A DNA stretch of 64,000 nt. It comes from Prodigiosinella aquatilis. GTDB lineage: Bacteria; Pseudomonadota; Gammaproteobacteria; Enterobacterales; Enterobacteriaceae. How positions within the stretch are numbered: the first letter of the stretch is position 1; each line of letters begins with the position of its first letter. The position numbers were made by a program, and so were the translations under genes. This document shows positions 54,466-63,950 of the stretch, one piece after another. The notes beneath the pieces were generated by a model. The model saw only the letters and a program-made list of their open reading frames with translations. It was not told where the DNA came from and searched no databases. The stretch covers positions 62,001-126,000 of the forward strand of contig CP128857.1 of assembly GCA_030388725.1 (NCBI GenBank), written 5' to 3'.

Positions 54466-55431
54466 ATGCGACAGATGCAGATTGAAACGGTAGAACTGCC
54501 GCTGGCCCGACCTTTCTCTATCTCCCGCAGTACTCGTACTGCCGTGACGGTAATACGGGTTACGCTGGAAGAAGGTGGTTTTATCGGACGCGGTGAATGT
54601 ACACCGACTGCGCATTACCAGGAAACCGCCGAGAGCGTCAGCCAGCAGCTGCAAGCAGTACACCAGGCGGTGGAGAACGGTATCACGATCGATGGCCTGC
54701 AACGCCTGTTACCGCCAGGCTCGGCACGTAATGCACTGGACTGCGCTTTGTGGCGACTGAATGCGGCACTGAGCAAACAGACATTGTGGCAATACCTGAA
54801 TATTCAGCCACCGCAATCAGTGATCACGGCCGAAACCTTAAGTCTCGATACGCTATCAAACATGGCGAATATGGCGCAGGATGCGGTATCCTGCGGTGCG
54901 CTGCTGCTGAAAATCAAACTTGATCGTGATCTGATTCTCGAAAAAGTGGCGGCGATTCGGCAGGTGGCACCCAATGTCACGCTGATTGTCGATGCCAATG
55001 AGGCCTGGAGCGGTTTGGATCTCGATTCATTACTGAAATCGCTGGCGGCTTACCATGTAGCGATGGTGGAACAACCCCTGCCTGCCGGTAACGATGCCGC
55101 ACTGGCGGATTTCGCTCACGCCATCCCCGTATGCGCCGATGAAAGCTGCCATCACCGGGGCGATATTGCCGGGCTGCGTGGCCGCTATGACATGATCAAC
55201 ATCAAGCTGGATAAGTGCGGTGGTCTGACGGAAGCGCTGTCTATGGTGGAAGAAGCGAAACAGCACGGTCTGCGTTTGATGATGGGCTGCATGTTAGGTT
55301 CATCGCTGGCGATGGAAGCGGCGTTACCCGTGGCGATTTGCGCTGAACACGTGGATCTGGATGGCCCTATCTGGCTGGCGGCCGACAGTTCGCCATACCT
55401 AACCTATAACCTTGGCCGTATCTGGCTATGA
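54466..55431 (+). CDS. dgcA: Enolase-superfamily N-acetyl-glutamate racemase / dipeptide epimerase
   Basis: A 321-residue racemase-type member of the enolase superfamily. The catalytic KxK pair is Lys149/Lys151 in LLLKIKLD, the metal ligands are Asp176 (VDANEAW), Glu202 (VEQPLP) and Asp225 (CADES), and the opposing lysine is Lys247 (NIKLDKCGG). Relatives include L-Ala-D/L-Glu epimerases that recycle murein peptides and DgcA, which racemises N-acetyl-D-glutamate. The neighbouring dgcN favours DgcA, but a dipeptide epimerase role fits the peptide importer and peptidases too. The stop lies within ATGA, overlapping a non-preferred upstream start of gsiA. Confidence 0.82.
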   Translation: MRQMQIETVELPLARPFSISRSTRTAVTVIRVTLEEGGFIGRGECTPTAHYQETAESVSQQLQAVHQAVENGITIDGLQRLLPPGSARNALDCALWRLNAALSKQTLWQYLNIQPPQSVITAETLSLDTLSNMANMAQDAVSCGALLLKIKLDRDLILEKVAAIRQVAPNVTLIVDANEAWSGLDLDSLLKSLAAYHVAMVEQPLPAGNDAALADFAHAIPVCADESCHHRGDIAGLRGRYDMINIKLDKCGGLTEALSMVEEAKQHGLRLMMGCMLGSSLAMEAALPVAICAEHVDLDGPIWLAADSSPYLTYNLGRIWL

Positions 55432-55451
55432 GCAACACAACCGGAGTGACG

Positions 55452-57329
55452 ATGACGGATATCACGCAAACTGAACCGGTAGCCGCCACAGCATCCGGTA
55501 ATGCACCTCGCCCGGTGCTGGAAATCAAAAACCTGAGCGTCAGCTTCAGTGGCCGTTCCGGTAAGCACCTGGCACTAAAAGATGTCTCTTTTACCGTTAA
55601 CAAAGGTGAAGTGGTCGCGGTCGTGGGTGAAAGCGGTTCGGGCAAATCTGTCACCTCCCTGACAGTGATGGGACTGCTGGCTGAGGCTGCCAGGATTGAG
55701 CATGGCGATATTCACTTTACCGCCCGCGACAATCAGCGGCATGCGCTGCTGAATCTGAGTAGCGAGTCTCGTCGCCAGTTGCGCGGACGGGAAATGTCAA
55801 TGATTTTTCAGGAGCCGATGACCTCACTCAATCCGGTGCTGAAAGTGGGCGATCAGATCACCGAAGCGCTACTTGACCACCAGATGTGTGATGCCGTCAG
55901 TGCGGATAAAAAAGCCCGCGAGTTATTGCACAAAGTCCGCATTGCGGATGTTGACCGGGTGATGGACAGCTATCCGCACTCACTCTCCGGTGGTATGCGT
56001 CAGCGAGTGATGATTGCGCAGGCGCTGGTTTGCGATCCGCAGTTATTGATTGCCGACGAACCCACCACAGCACTGGATGTCACCGTACAGGCCCGCATTC
56101 TGCAAATCCTGCGCGATCTGCAACAGCAGGGCGACATGTCTGTGCTGTTTATCACCCACGATATGGGCGTGGTGGCAGAAATTGCCGACCGGGTGGTGGT
56201 GATGTATCAGGGGAAAGTGGTTGAGCAGGGAAGTGTGGAAGCCGTTTTTAAGCGCCCACAGCATGCCTATACTCAGGCGCTGCTGGCTGCGGTGCCTCGC
56301 CTGGGGGATATGCAAGACAATGCGTGGCCACGACGCTTTCCGCTGCTGGGCCAAGAGAACCCGGAACCGGAGCAGGATCATATCACCGCACAGTATGACA
56401 CCCCACCGCTACTGGATGTTCACGGACTGAAAGTTTACTACCCGGTAAGCACTGGCATTCTGTCCACGGTCACCCATCGGGTGCACGCGGTGGAACAGAT
56501 CGATTTTACCGTCTGGCCGGGGGAAACGTTGGCGATTGTCGGCGAAAGTGGCTGTGGCAAATCCACCACTGGTCGGGCATTGCTGCGGTTGGTAGACAGC
56601 GAGAGCGAAAGTTTGTTGTTCCAGGGGAAGGAAATTGCCGACATAAAAGACCGGGCGTTCCAGCCGTTGCGTCGCAAAATGCAGATGGTATTTCAGGACC
56701 CGTATGCCTCGCTTAACCCGCGTCTGACGGTGGGTTTCACCATTGCCGAACCCTTATTGCTGCACGGGCTGGTGAAATCACTGGAGGAAGCCACGCCTCA
56801 GGTACAGGCGTTGCTGAAAAGTGTCGGTCTGCAACCGGAACATGCTTGTCGCTACCCGCATGAATTCTCCGGTGGTCAGCGTCAGCGCATCGCCATTGCC
56901 CGCGCTATGGCGCTACAACCACAGATAATCATCGCTGATGAGGCCGTCTCGGCATTGGATGTTTCCATTCAAGCCCAGGTAGTCAATCTGATGATGGAGC
57001 TGCAGCAGAAAACCGGTGTGTCATGGATTTTTATCTCCCACGACATGGCGGTGGTTGAACGTATCGCCAACCGGGTGGCGGTGATGTACCTCGGACAGAT
57101 TGTGGAAATCGGGCCGCGCCAGTCGGTATTCAACAACCCACAGCATTCATATACCCGTCGCCTGCTGGCTTCCGTGCCCGTGGCGGATCCTACCCGGCGC
57201 TATGCGCGTCAGTTGGATGACAGTGAAATCCCCTCACCGCTGCGTAAGATTGGCGAAGTGGTGGAAAAAACTCGCTATCGGCAGGTTGCCCCGCACCACT
57301 GGGTGAGCGAAAGCGAGACCGTAAGTTGA
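55452..57329 (+). CDS. gsiA: Peptide ABC importer, fused ATPase (GsiA-like)
   Basis: A 625-residue protein with two ABC ATPase domains in one chain, as in E. coli GsiA of the glutathione importer. Domain one has VVGESGSGKSVTS, LSGGMRQRV and LLIADEPTTALD. Domain two has IVGESGCGKSTTG, FSGGQRQRI and IIADEAVSALD. An acidic linker of about 60 residues separates them. Each is followed by the oligopeptide-family C-terminal segment (HAYTQALLAAVP, HSYTRRLLASVP). The frame opens at 55428, but the ATG at 55452 has GGAG five bases upstream, so I prefer it. It energises import through gsiBCD. Confidence 0.88.
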   Translation: MTDITQTEPVAATASGNAPRPVLEIKNLSVSFSGRSGKHLALKDVSFTVNKGEVVAVVGESGSGKSVTSLTVMGLLAEAARIEHGDIHFTARDNQRHALLNLSSESRRQLRGREMSMIFQEPMTSLNPVLKVGDQITEALLDHQMCDAVSADKKARELLHKVRIADVDRVMDSYPHSLSGGMRQRVMIAQALVCDPQLLIADEPTTALDVTVQARILQILRDLQQQGDMSVLFITHDMGVVAEIADRVVVMYQGKVVEQGSVEAVFKRPQHAYTQALLAAVPRLGDMQDNAWPRRFPLLGQENPEPEQDHITAQYDTPPLLDVHGLKVYYPVSTGILSTVTHRVHAVEQIDFTVWPGETLAIVGESGCGKSTTGRALLRLVDSESESLLFQGKEIADIKDRAFQPLRRKMQMVFQDPYASLNPRLTVGFTIAEPLLLHGLVKSLEEATPQVQALLKSVGLQPEHACRYPHEFSGGQRQRIAIARAMALQPQIIIADEAVSALDVSIQAQVVNLMMELQQKTGVSWIFISHDMAVVERIANRVAVMYLGQIVEIGPRQSVFNNPQHSYTRRLLASVPVADPTRRYARQLDDSEIPSPLRKIGEVVEKTRYRQVAPHHWVSESETVS

Positions 57330-57405
57330 AGTAAGCAAGTTATTATATAAATAAAACAACACATTACAGCATAACACAACGTCATAACATTACAGGAGAG
57401 ACACC

Positions 57406-58947
57406 ATGAAGCTACTATTTAGCCGATCCGCCGTCGCCCTCGGGCTGTCATTGTGTCTGGTGGCCGCATCCCAGGCGCAAGATCTTCGTATTTCCATGTA
57501 CGCTGATATCACCGGACTCGACCCACATGATACGTCCGATACCCTGAGTTACTCCGTGCAAAGTGGTATTTTCGAGCGGCTGTTCCAGTTTGATAGCCAG
57601 ATGAAACTGATACCGTGCCTGGCAACGAGCTATACCGGTAACGCTGATGCTACCGAGTTCACCATTACGCTGCGTAAAAATGTGACCTTTCAGGACGGCA
57701 CGCCGTTTAACGCCGAGGCGGTGAAAGTCAACCTGGATCGTCTGGCTGATCAGACCAAAGGTCTGAAGCGCAACAGCCTGTTCAAGATGATTAAAAGTGT
57801 AACGGTGCTTTCTCCTACCGAGGTGAAAATCGATCTCAATCAGTCATTCGGTGCGTTTATCAACACGTTGGCACATCCGTCTGCCGTTATGCATAGCCCG
57901 GCGTCACTGAAGCAATATCCGGATGAAGCCCAACTGCGCGTGCATCCGGTAGGAACCGGGCCGTTCAAGTTTGAAGAATGGCAACAGGGCAAAGACGTGA
58001 AGCTGGTGAAGTACAATCACTACTGGCAGAAAGGCTGGCCAAAAGTAGACAGCGTGACCTTCTATCCCAGCCCGGAAGACTCTACCCGTGTGGCATCATT
58101 GAAATCCGGCCAGTCGGATGCGATCTACCCGCTGCCGTCTGATCTGGTTAGCGCCGTACGTGATGACAGCAAACTGGCGATTCAACGCGATCCCAGCATC
58201 TATCTGTACTATCTGGCGCTTAATACCCAACACACCCCGCTGAAAGATATCCGTGTACGCCAGGCATTAAACTACGCTATCAACCGTAACATCTGGTTGA
58301 AAGTCGGTTTTGCCGGTATGGGGTTGCCAGCGTCTTCGGTGATGGCTCCACGAGTCCAGTTCTTCAGCAGCCAGCATACTCCCAACTACACCTATAACCC
58401 GACCAAAGCGAAAGAACTGCTGAAAGAAGCCGGTTATGCCAAGGGTCTGGAACTGAACCTGTGGACCACTAACCGTACCGACTACGTGCGTAGTGCACAG
58501 TTCTTCAAACAGCAACTGGCGCAGGTAGGGATCAAGGTAACAGTCACGCCGATGGATTCTGGCTCCCGTAACGAGAAACTGTGGGGCGTGAAGGATCCGA
58601 AGGATGCGGCGTTCGATATGTATTACGGTGGCTGGTCGCCTTCTACCGGTGATGCTGACTGGGCGTTGCGTCCGCTGTTTGCCACCGAGTCCTGGGTGCC
58701 GAAAGCCTACAATGTGTCTTACTACAGCAATCCGGCGGTGGATAAAGACATCATGGCCGGACTGGCTACCGCTGATAATAGCAAACGTGCCGCAGCGTAC
58801 GCCGATGCTCAGAAGTTGATCTGGAAAGATGCCCCTATGGTATTCCTGGGTGTACCGGACAATCTGGTGGGTAAAGTGAAAAACCTGTCTGGCGTTTACA
58901 TGCTGGCAGATGGTTCGCTGGTCTTCGATCAGGCTGAGTTCAAGTAA
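57406..58947 (+). CDS. gsiB: Peptide-binding periplasmic protein (GsiB-like)
   Basis: A 513-residue solute-binding protein (family 5, DppA/OppA type). The signal peptide runs to about Ala24 (ASQAQ). The mature part has DPHDTSDTLSYSVQSGIFERLF, HPVGTGPFKFEEW, DIRVRQALNYAINR and GADWALRPLF-like text typical of GsiB and NikA relatives. GsiB of E. coli (512 residues) binds glutathione; here the ligand could be other small peptides. GGAGAG precedes the ATG, 76 bases after gsiA, a gap that may hold an mRNA stability or processing site. Confidence 0.87.
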   Translation: MKLLFSRSAVALGLSLCLVAASQAQDLRISMYADITGLDPHDTSDTLSYSVQSGIFERLFQFDSQMKLIPCLATSYTGNADATEFTITLRKNVTFQDGTPFNAEAVKVNLDRLADQTKGLKRNSLFKMIKSVTVLSPTEVKIDLNQSFGAFINTLAHPSAVMHSPASLKQYPDEAQLRVHPVGTGPFKFEEWQQGKDVKLVKYNHYWQKGWPKVDSVTFYPSPEDSTRVASLKSGQSDAIYPLPSDLVSAVRDDSKLAIQRDPSIYLYYLALNTQHTPLKDIRVRQALNYAINRNIWLKVGFAGMGLPASSVMAPRVQFFSSQHTPNYTYNPTKAKELLKEAGYAKGLELNLWTTNRTDYVRSAQFFKQQLAQVGIKVTVTPMDSGSRNEKLWGVKDPKDAAFDMYYGGWSPSTGDADWALRPLFATESWVPKAYNVSYYSNPAVDKDIMAGLATADNSKRAAAYADAQKLIWKDAPMVFLGVPDNLVGKVKNLSGVYMLADGSLVFDQAEFK

Positions 58948-58965
58948 TCACGCAGGGAGAACGCC

Positions 58966-59886
58966 ATGTTTGCTTATTTTGTCCGACGTTTGCTGGAAAT
59001 GATCCCGGTGTTACTGGTGGTCTCCCTGTTGGTGTTCGGTTTTATAAAACTGTTGCCGGGCGATCCGGCACGAACTTACGCCGGGCCTGATGCGCCGATT
59101 GAAGCGGTGGAAGCGGCCCGCGTACATCTGGGGCTGAATGACCCGCTGCCAGAGCAATATATCCACTGGCTGAGCGGTATGGCGCATGGAGATCTGGGTG
59201 TCACTTATCGTACCCAGCAACCGGTGCTGAGCGTGATCGAGAAGAGTTTTATGCCCACGATGTGGCTGGCCCTGGCCGGGTTCGCCTGGTCGGTGGTGCT
59301 TGGTCTGCTGATCGGTGTGGTATCCGCCCTTAAACGTGGGAAATGGCAGGATTGGTCGCTGATGAGTATGGCGGTAGGTGGGATTTCCATGCCGCCGTTC
59401 TGGCTCGGCTTGCTGCTGATTCAGTTTGTTGCCATGCCGTTTGGGGTGTTTTCTGTCAGCGGTTATAACCGCCCATCGGATATTATTCTGCCTGCGTTGA
59501 CGCTGGGTGCCTCGGTGGCGGCTGTGATGGCTCGTTTCACCCGCTCCGCTTTTCTGGAAGTAACACAAGAAGACTATGTGCGTACTGCCCGGGCTAAAGG
59601 GTTGCGCAACCGGTTGGTGACCTGGAAACACGTAATGCGTAATGCGTTGATTCCGGTAATCACCATGCTGGGGTTGCAGTTTGGTTTTCTGCTCGGTGGT
59701 TCGATTGTAGTGGAAAGCGTATTCAACTGGCCGGGACTAGGCTGGTTACTGATCGAATCAATCAAAACACAAGACCAGCCGGTTATTCAGGCGCTGGTGA
59801 TGTTATTTGTGTTTGAGTTCATTTTTATTAATCTGCTGGTAGACCTGCTGTATGCGGTGGTCAACCCGGCAATTCGCTTACGTTAG
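58966..59886 (+). CDS. gsiC: Peptide ABC importer permease (GsiC-like)
   Basis: A 306-residue inner-membrane permease with six helices. The first is MIPVLLVVSLLVFGFIKLLPGDPA, typical of DppB-type permeases. The EAA loop for ATPase contact is YVRTARAKGLRNRLVTWKHVMRNALIP near residues 204-230. Length and order match E. coli GsiC. It begins 18 bases after gsiB. Confidence 0.9.
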   Translation: MFAYFVRRLLEMIPVLLVVSLLVFGFIKLLPGDPARTYAGPDAPIEAVEAARVHLGLNDPLPEQYIHWLSGMAHGDLGVTYRTQQPVLSVIEKSFMPTMWLALAGFAWSVVLGLLIGVVSALKRGKWQDWSLMSMAVGGISMPPFWLGLLLIQFVAMPFGVFSVSGYNRPSDIILPALTLGASVAAVMARFTRSAFLEVTQEDYVRTARAKGLRNRLVTWKHVMRNALIPVITMLGLQFGFLLGGSIVVESVFNWPGLGWLLIESIKTQDQPVIQALVMLFVFEFIFINLLVDLLYAVVNPAIRLR

Positions 59887-59894
59887 GAGCTGCG

Positions 59895-60791
59895 ATGAAT
59901 CTTCCTGCTGAGCCCGCTGTGGCGGTATCTCTTGACGAAAGCTCTATCCGTTCACCGTGGAGCGATTTTTTTCACGCCTTTATTCGCAATCCGACGGCGC
60001 TGATTTCCGGTGGTTTTATTCTTCTGTTGGTCTTGATGGCGATTTTTGCGCCCTGGTTGGCACCTTATAACCCGATGGACTCGGACTGGATGGCGCTCTC
60101 CTCACCACCGTCTTTCAGCCACTGGATGGGGACCGATGATCTGGGGCGCGATGTGCTGAGTCGTATCATTTATGGTGCACGAATTTCGCTGTATATCGGT
60201 ATTTTCTCTGTCACGCTGGGTATGCTGGTGGGCATTGTGCTCGGTCTGTTGGCAGGCTACTACGGCCGTTGGGCGGATATGTTGATCATGCGTGGTTCGG
60301 ATGTGCTATTCGCTTTTCCCGGCATGCTGCTGGCGATTGCGGTGGTCGCGATCCTCGGGCCAGGTCTGAATAACGTAATTATTGCGGTGGCGGTATTCAG
60401 CGTACCGGTATTTGCCCGTATTGTGCGAGCGTCCACATTGTCGCTCAAACAAGCCGCCTATGTGGAGGCAGTACGCTGCGCCGGTGCGCCGGATCGTATT
60501 ATCCTGCTGCGTCATATTTTGCCGGGTACGTTGTCCAATGTGATCGTCTATTTCACCATGCGTATCGGCACCAGCATTATCACGGCGGCCAGCCTGAGTT
60601 TTATCGGTCTCGGCCCGGAACCGGATGTGCCGGAATGGGGCAACATTCTGGCCATGAGCCGCAGTTCGATGATGGCCGGACAGTGGCATGTCAGCGTATT
60701 CCCCGGTCTGGCGATTTTCTTCACCGTGTTGGCGTTCAACCTGCTGGGTGATGCGCTGCGTGATACGCTGGATCCAAAACTGAAAAGCTGA
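59895..60791 (+). CDS. gsiD: Peptide ABC importer permease (GsiD-like)
   Basis: A 298-residue permease of the DppC type with an N-terminal cytoplasmic stretch and six helices. Motifs are GTDDLGRDVLSRIIYGARISL, the EAA loop YVEAVRCAGAPDRIILLRHILPG and LSFIGLGPEPDVPEWGNIL. It starts eight bases after gsiC and completes the importer. The next gene follows after nine bases, so the peptidases are in the same transcription unit. Confidence 0.9.
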   Translation: MNLPAEPAVAVSLDESSIRSPWSDFFHAFIRNPTALISGGFILLLVLMAIFAPWLAPYNPMDSDWMALSSPPSFSHWMGTDDLGRDVLSRIIYGARISLYIGIFSVTLGMLVGIVLGLLAGYYGRWADMLIMRGSDVLFAFPGMLLAIAVVAILGPGLNNVIIAVAVFSVPVFARIVRASTLSLKQAAYVEAVRCAGAPDRIILLRHILPGTLSNVIVYFTMRIGTSIITAASLSFIGLGPEPDVPEWGNILAMSRSSMMAGQWHVSVFPGLAIFFTVLAFNLLGDALRDTLDPKLKS

Positions 60792-60800
60792 GATATCGAC

Positions 60801-61859
60801 ATGACTTGCTACCAACAGGCACGACTGGCCCCACTGCTGCAACGCTGGCGCGATGCGCGCCGACTGGGTTCCCCGCGAGGTATCAGCGGGCCGGGCAACA
60901 GTATCAGCGATGTTGCCGGGGTGCGTGTTGGTCATGTTACGTTGGCGGATGGCGGAGTTCAGACTGGTGTCACCGCTATTGTTCCGCCTGGCGATAATCT
61001 GTTTCTTCAACCGTTGCCTTGCGGCGCGGCGGTGCTCAACGGTTTTGCCAAACCGGTGGGCTTGATACAGATTGAAGAATTGGGACAGTTGCAAACTCCC
61101 ATTCTACTCGGCAATACGTTGTCGGTTGGCACGCTGTTTACCACGCTGGTGCGGGATGCTATTCATAAAAACCCGGAACTGGGCCGTGAACTGCCCACCG
61201 TTAATCCACTGGCGCTGGAGTGCAACGACGGTTGGCTGAACGATATTCAGGCACTGGCGGTGACGGAATCAATAGCGCAGTCCGCATTGAATAATGCCGC
61301 TGCAATGTTTGCACGCGGCAGCGTCGGTGCCGGTCGAGGTATGAGCTGCTTCGGCCTGAAAGGTGGCATCGGTACTGCGTCACGCCTGATTGCGGATCTT
61401 GATGCCACGCTGGGCGTGCTGGTTCTGGCGAACTTCGGCACGCTCTCTGCCTTGACGCTGGATGGTGTACAGGCCGGAGACGTTATCGCGCCACTGCTGC
61501 CAGAGCTGGCACCGCAGCGGGATGCCGGATCGATCATCATTATTATGGCGACTGACGCACCACTCGATGCGCGTCAGCTCAGCCGCATTGCCAAACGCGC
61601 CGGAGCTGGGCTGGGTCGGCTCGGTAGCTATTGGGGTCACGGTTCCGGTGATATCGCGGTGGCTTTTTCCACCCGATTGATACCACAACCACCGGACGAT
61701 GCCCAGCTTGAACCGTTACTGAGTGCCGCCGCCGATGCGACCGAACATGCCGTGCTGGATGCCATGCTACAGGCAGAAGCAGTGACGGGTTTTCGTGGAC
61801 ACTATCGACCCACACTGACGCAGGTGCTGGATCGTCTGGTACAGGTTTTTCCCGATTGA
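60801..61859 (+). CDS. P1-family (S58) autoproteolytic aminopeptidase, DmpA-like
   Basis: A 352-residue member of peptidase family S58, whose founder DmpA releases L- and D-residues from peptide N-termini, and whose relatives hydrolyse beta-peptides. The protein should cut itself between Gly243 and Ser244 (DAGSIIIIMATDAPL), exposing serine as nucleophile. Other markers are GPGNSISDVAGVRVGH at about 30-45, TGVTAIVPP, VGTLFTTLV and GSVGAGRGMSCFGLKGGIGTASR. No signal peptide is evident, so it acts on peptides after import. E. coli gsi clusters have no such gene. Confidence 0.85.
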   Translation: MTCYQQARLAPLLQRWRDARRLGSPRGISGPGNSISDVAGVRVGHVTLADGGVQTGVTAIVPPGDNLFLQPLPCGAAVLNGFAKPVGLIQIEELGQLQTPILLGNTLSVGTLFTTLVRDAIHKNPELGRELPTVNPLALECNDGWLNDIQALAVTESIAQSALNNAAAMFARGSVGAGRGMSCFGLKGGIGTASRLIADLDATLGVLVLANFGTLSALTLDGVQAGDVIAPLLPELAPQRDAGSIIIIMATDAPLDARQLSRIAKRAGAGLGRLGSYWGHGSGDIAVAFSTRLIPQPPDDAQLEPLLSAAADATEHAVLDAMLQAEAVTGFRGHYRPTLTQVLDRLVQVFPD

Positions 61860-61869
61860 GGAACGAGTC

Positions 61870-62691
61870 ATGAGAGTCTTTATTTCAGCGGATATTGAAG
61901 GTATTGCCGGTGTGATGCGTCCGGAGCAATGCAGCCCCGGCAATCCGGAATATCAGCTCGCTCGCGGGCTGATGGAACAAGAAGTGAACGCTGCTATTGA
62001 CGGCGCGTTTGCCGGTGGTGCCACCGAAGTGGTGGTCGCCGACAGTCATGGGGCGATGACCAATCTGCGTGCAGAGAACATCGATACGCGTGCCCGGTTG
62101 GTACAGGGCAAACCGCGTGGATTATCCATGGTGGAAGGGCTGCAACAGCAGCCGTTCGATGGCTTGATGTTCATCGGTTATCACAGTGCCGCCGGCGAAT
62201 TCGGTGTGTTGGCGCACACCATTAATGGCCGTGCTTTCTACCGGGTAAAAATCAATGGCGAAGTCATGGGCGAAAGCGATATCTATGCCGCTGCCGGGGC
62301 TGAGCTGAATACCCCACTGTGGCTGGTGAGTGGTGACGACACCCTGCAACACTGGATTTCACATTATTACCCGGCGGCGGATTATGTGTGCGTGAAACGG
62401 GCTATTTCCCAGACTGCCGCAGAATCCATCAGCCCGGAAGCGGCCCGCCAGGCTATCCGTATCGCCGCCACACAAGCGGTACAGAAGGCGCACCGGGAAA
62501 AAACATCGCGCATACAGGCACCGTATCAACTGGAAATGACGGTGGCCAAACCAGTGCTGGCGGATCTGTTCTGCCTGATCCCCGGCGTACAGCGTCAGGA
62601 TGCGATTTCGGTGACCTACACCAGCCAGACTATGGCCGGTATTATCAGCCTGTTGTGTGCTTTTTCTTATCTGGCCACCACGCAGAATTAA
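61870..62691 (+). CDS. M55-family D-aminopeptidase, DppA-like
   Basis: A 273-residue zinc peptidase related to Bacillus subtilis DppA, a self-compartmentalising D-specific aminopeptidase. Zinc ligands and active residues are present: Asp8 and Glu10 in SADIEG, His60 in DSHG, His105 in GYHS and Glu135 in MGESD. It lies ten bases after the DmpA-like gene. It probably removes N-terminal D-alanine or similar residues from imported peptides. Two different D-capable aminopeptidases next to each other is unusual and supports a D-peptide diet for the operon. Confidence 0.87.
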   Translation: MRVFISADIEGIAGVMRPEQCSPGNPEYQLARGLMEQEVNAAIDGAFAGGATEVVVADSHGAMTNLRAENIDTRARLVQGKPRGLSMVEGLQQQPFDGLMFIGYHSAAGEFGVLAHTINGRAFYRVKINGEVMGESDIYAAAGAELNTPLWLVSGDDTLQHWISHYYPAADYVCVKRAISQTAAESISPEAARQAIRIAATQAVQKAHREKTSRIQAPYQLEMTVAKPVLADLFCLIPGVQRQDAISVTYTSQTMAGIISLLCAFSYLATTQN

Positions 62692-62731
62692 CGTTTGGCG
62701 ATAATCTCATCTGTTGAAAAAGAGAAATGCA

Positions 62732-63691
62732 ATGAAACCGGTTATTGTGATCCACGGTGGCGCAGGGGCGCTGACCCGCTCATCAATGAGTGATGATAAA
62801 GAGCAACGCTACCGTGCGGCTTTGCTGGCGGTTATCAGCCGTGGTCAGGAGATTCTGGCCCAACGTGGTACGGCGCTGGACGCGGTGACGGAGGCGGTTC
62901 GTCTACTGGAAGAGTGTCCGTTATTTAACGCTGGCAAAGGTTCGGTGTTTACCCATTCGGGGACGCATGAACTGGATGCCAGCATGATGGATGGCCGCAC
63001 ACTGGATGCTGGTGCCATTACTGGTGTCAGTCATGTTCGTAATCCGATACTTGCGGCCCGGGCCGTGCTGGAGCGCAGTCCGCATGTGATGTTTACCGCA
63101 GCTGGTGCTGAAGCTTTTGCTCGTGAGCAAGGGCTGGAGATGGTGGAGCAGGCATTCTTTTCTACCGAAGAGCGCTATCAACAACTGCTGAATGCCCAGC
63201 AAGGCGCGGGCAAAGTCGTGCTGGATCATGATGGACAAAGTGCGTCAGGCAGTGATGAACCTATCGATCCCAACCATAAATTCGGCACTGTCGGTGCGGT
63301 GGCGCTGGATGCTGAGGGCAATCTGGCGGCGGCGACATCGACTGGCGGCATGACCAACAAGCAAGTGGGGCGTGTTGGCGACTCACCGATTATCGGCGCG
63401 GGTTGTTATGCTAACAACCAGACTGTAGCGGTTTCCTGTACTGGTACCGGTGAAGTCTTTATGCGCACGGTGGCCGCCTATGACGTATCGGCTCTGATGG
63501 AATACGGCAACATGCCACTGCCGCAGGCAGCAGAACGGGTAGTGATGGAAAAAATACATGCGCTGGGTGGTAGCGGTGGCCTGATTGCCGTTGATCGCTA
63601 TGGCAATATTGCTTTGCCATTTAACAGTGAAGGTATGTACCGCGGTTACGCTTATGTGGGTGGCACACCGACGGTGGGGATCTACAAATAA
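62732..63691 (+). CDS. iaaA: Isoaspartyl peptidase / L-asparaginase
   Basis: N-terminal nucleophile hydrolase of 319 residues (E. coli IaaA 321) that hydrolyses beta-aspartyl dipeptides and asparagine. It should cleave itself before Thr186 (KFGTVGAVAL), which becomes the nucleophile. IHGGAGA, ECPLFNAGKGSVF, TSTGGMTNKQVGRVGDSP and GTGEVFMRTVAAYD are typical. The frame opens at a TTG (62714), but the ATG at 62732 with a purine-rich stretch before it is better. In E. coli iaaA is the first gene before gsiABCD; here it is last, after two added peptidases. Confidence 0.92.
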   Translation: MKPVIVIHGGAGALTRSSMSDDKEQRYRAALLAVISRGQEILAQRGTALDAVTEAVRLLEECPLFNAGKGSVFTHSGTHELDASMMDGRTLDAGAITGVSHVRNPILAARAVLERSPHVMFTAAGAEAFAREQGLEMVEQAFFSTEERYQQLLNAQQGAGKVVLDHDGQSASGSDEPIDPNHKFGTVGAVALDAEGNLAAATSTGGMTNKQVGRVGDSPIIGAGCYANNQTVAVSCTGTGEVFMRTVAAYDVSALMEYGNMPLPQAAERVVMEKIHALGGSGGLIAVDRYGNIALPFNSEGMYRGYAYVGGTPTVGIYK

Positions 63692-63836
63692 TCGTCACGA
63701 GTGTGATGATAATGTTGCGTCTCAGCCCGAGATACTCGGTCTACCATCACTGAGTGTCACTCCAGTGGTTTCGTCGCTATGACCTATCGGCATGCGCTCT
63801 GATATCTGACAAAGTGAGCTGCTTTGCCATTTAAAT
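63692..63836. other. Region downstream of iaaA
   Basis: No gene is visible. A possible weak stem ACTCGGT/ACTGAGT near 63736-63757 could mark the operon end but lacks a T-run. The open frame at 63585-63782 is a shadow of iaaA. Confidence 0.45.
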
Positions 63837-63920
63837 GACCTCCTCCCTTTTTTCAGGGGCGGTGTTAACCCACTTTAGATCATGATGTTACCCCTGCCCT
63901 TGTAAAAGGGGGGAGGGGTT
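63837..63920. repeat. Pair of inverted GC-rich palindromic repeats
   Basis: A left unit (63837-63869: CCTCC, CCCTTTT, GGGGCGG, GTTAAC) and a right unit (63885-63920: GTTACCCCTGCCCTTG then AAGGGG, GAGGGGTTA) are imperfect inverted copies about 15 bases apart, and the right unit also folds on itself. The pattern is like REP/BIME clusters downstream of operons. Confidence 0.55.
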
Positions 63921-63950
63921 ATAATCAGAATGTTTGTTATCAAATGTGGT

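Noticed and set aside
55428..55451. Upstream ATG of gsiA overlapping the dgcA stop
   Set aside because: It lacks a ribosome-binding site, while the ATG at 55452 has GGAG at good spacing.
60306..61094. 262-residue open frame on the minus strand
   Set aside because: It is antisense to gsiD and the DmpA-like gene, is low in hydrophobic residues and rich in Arg/Gln/His, as shadow frames are.
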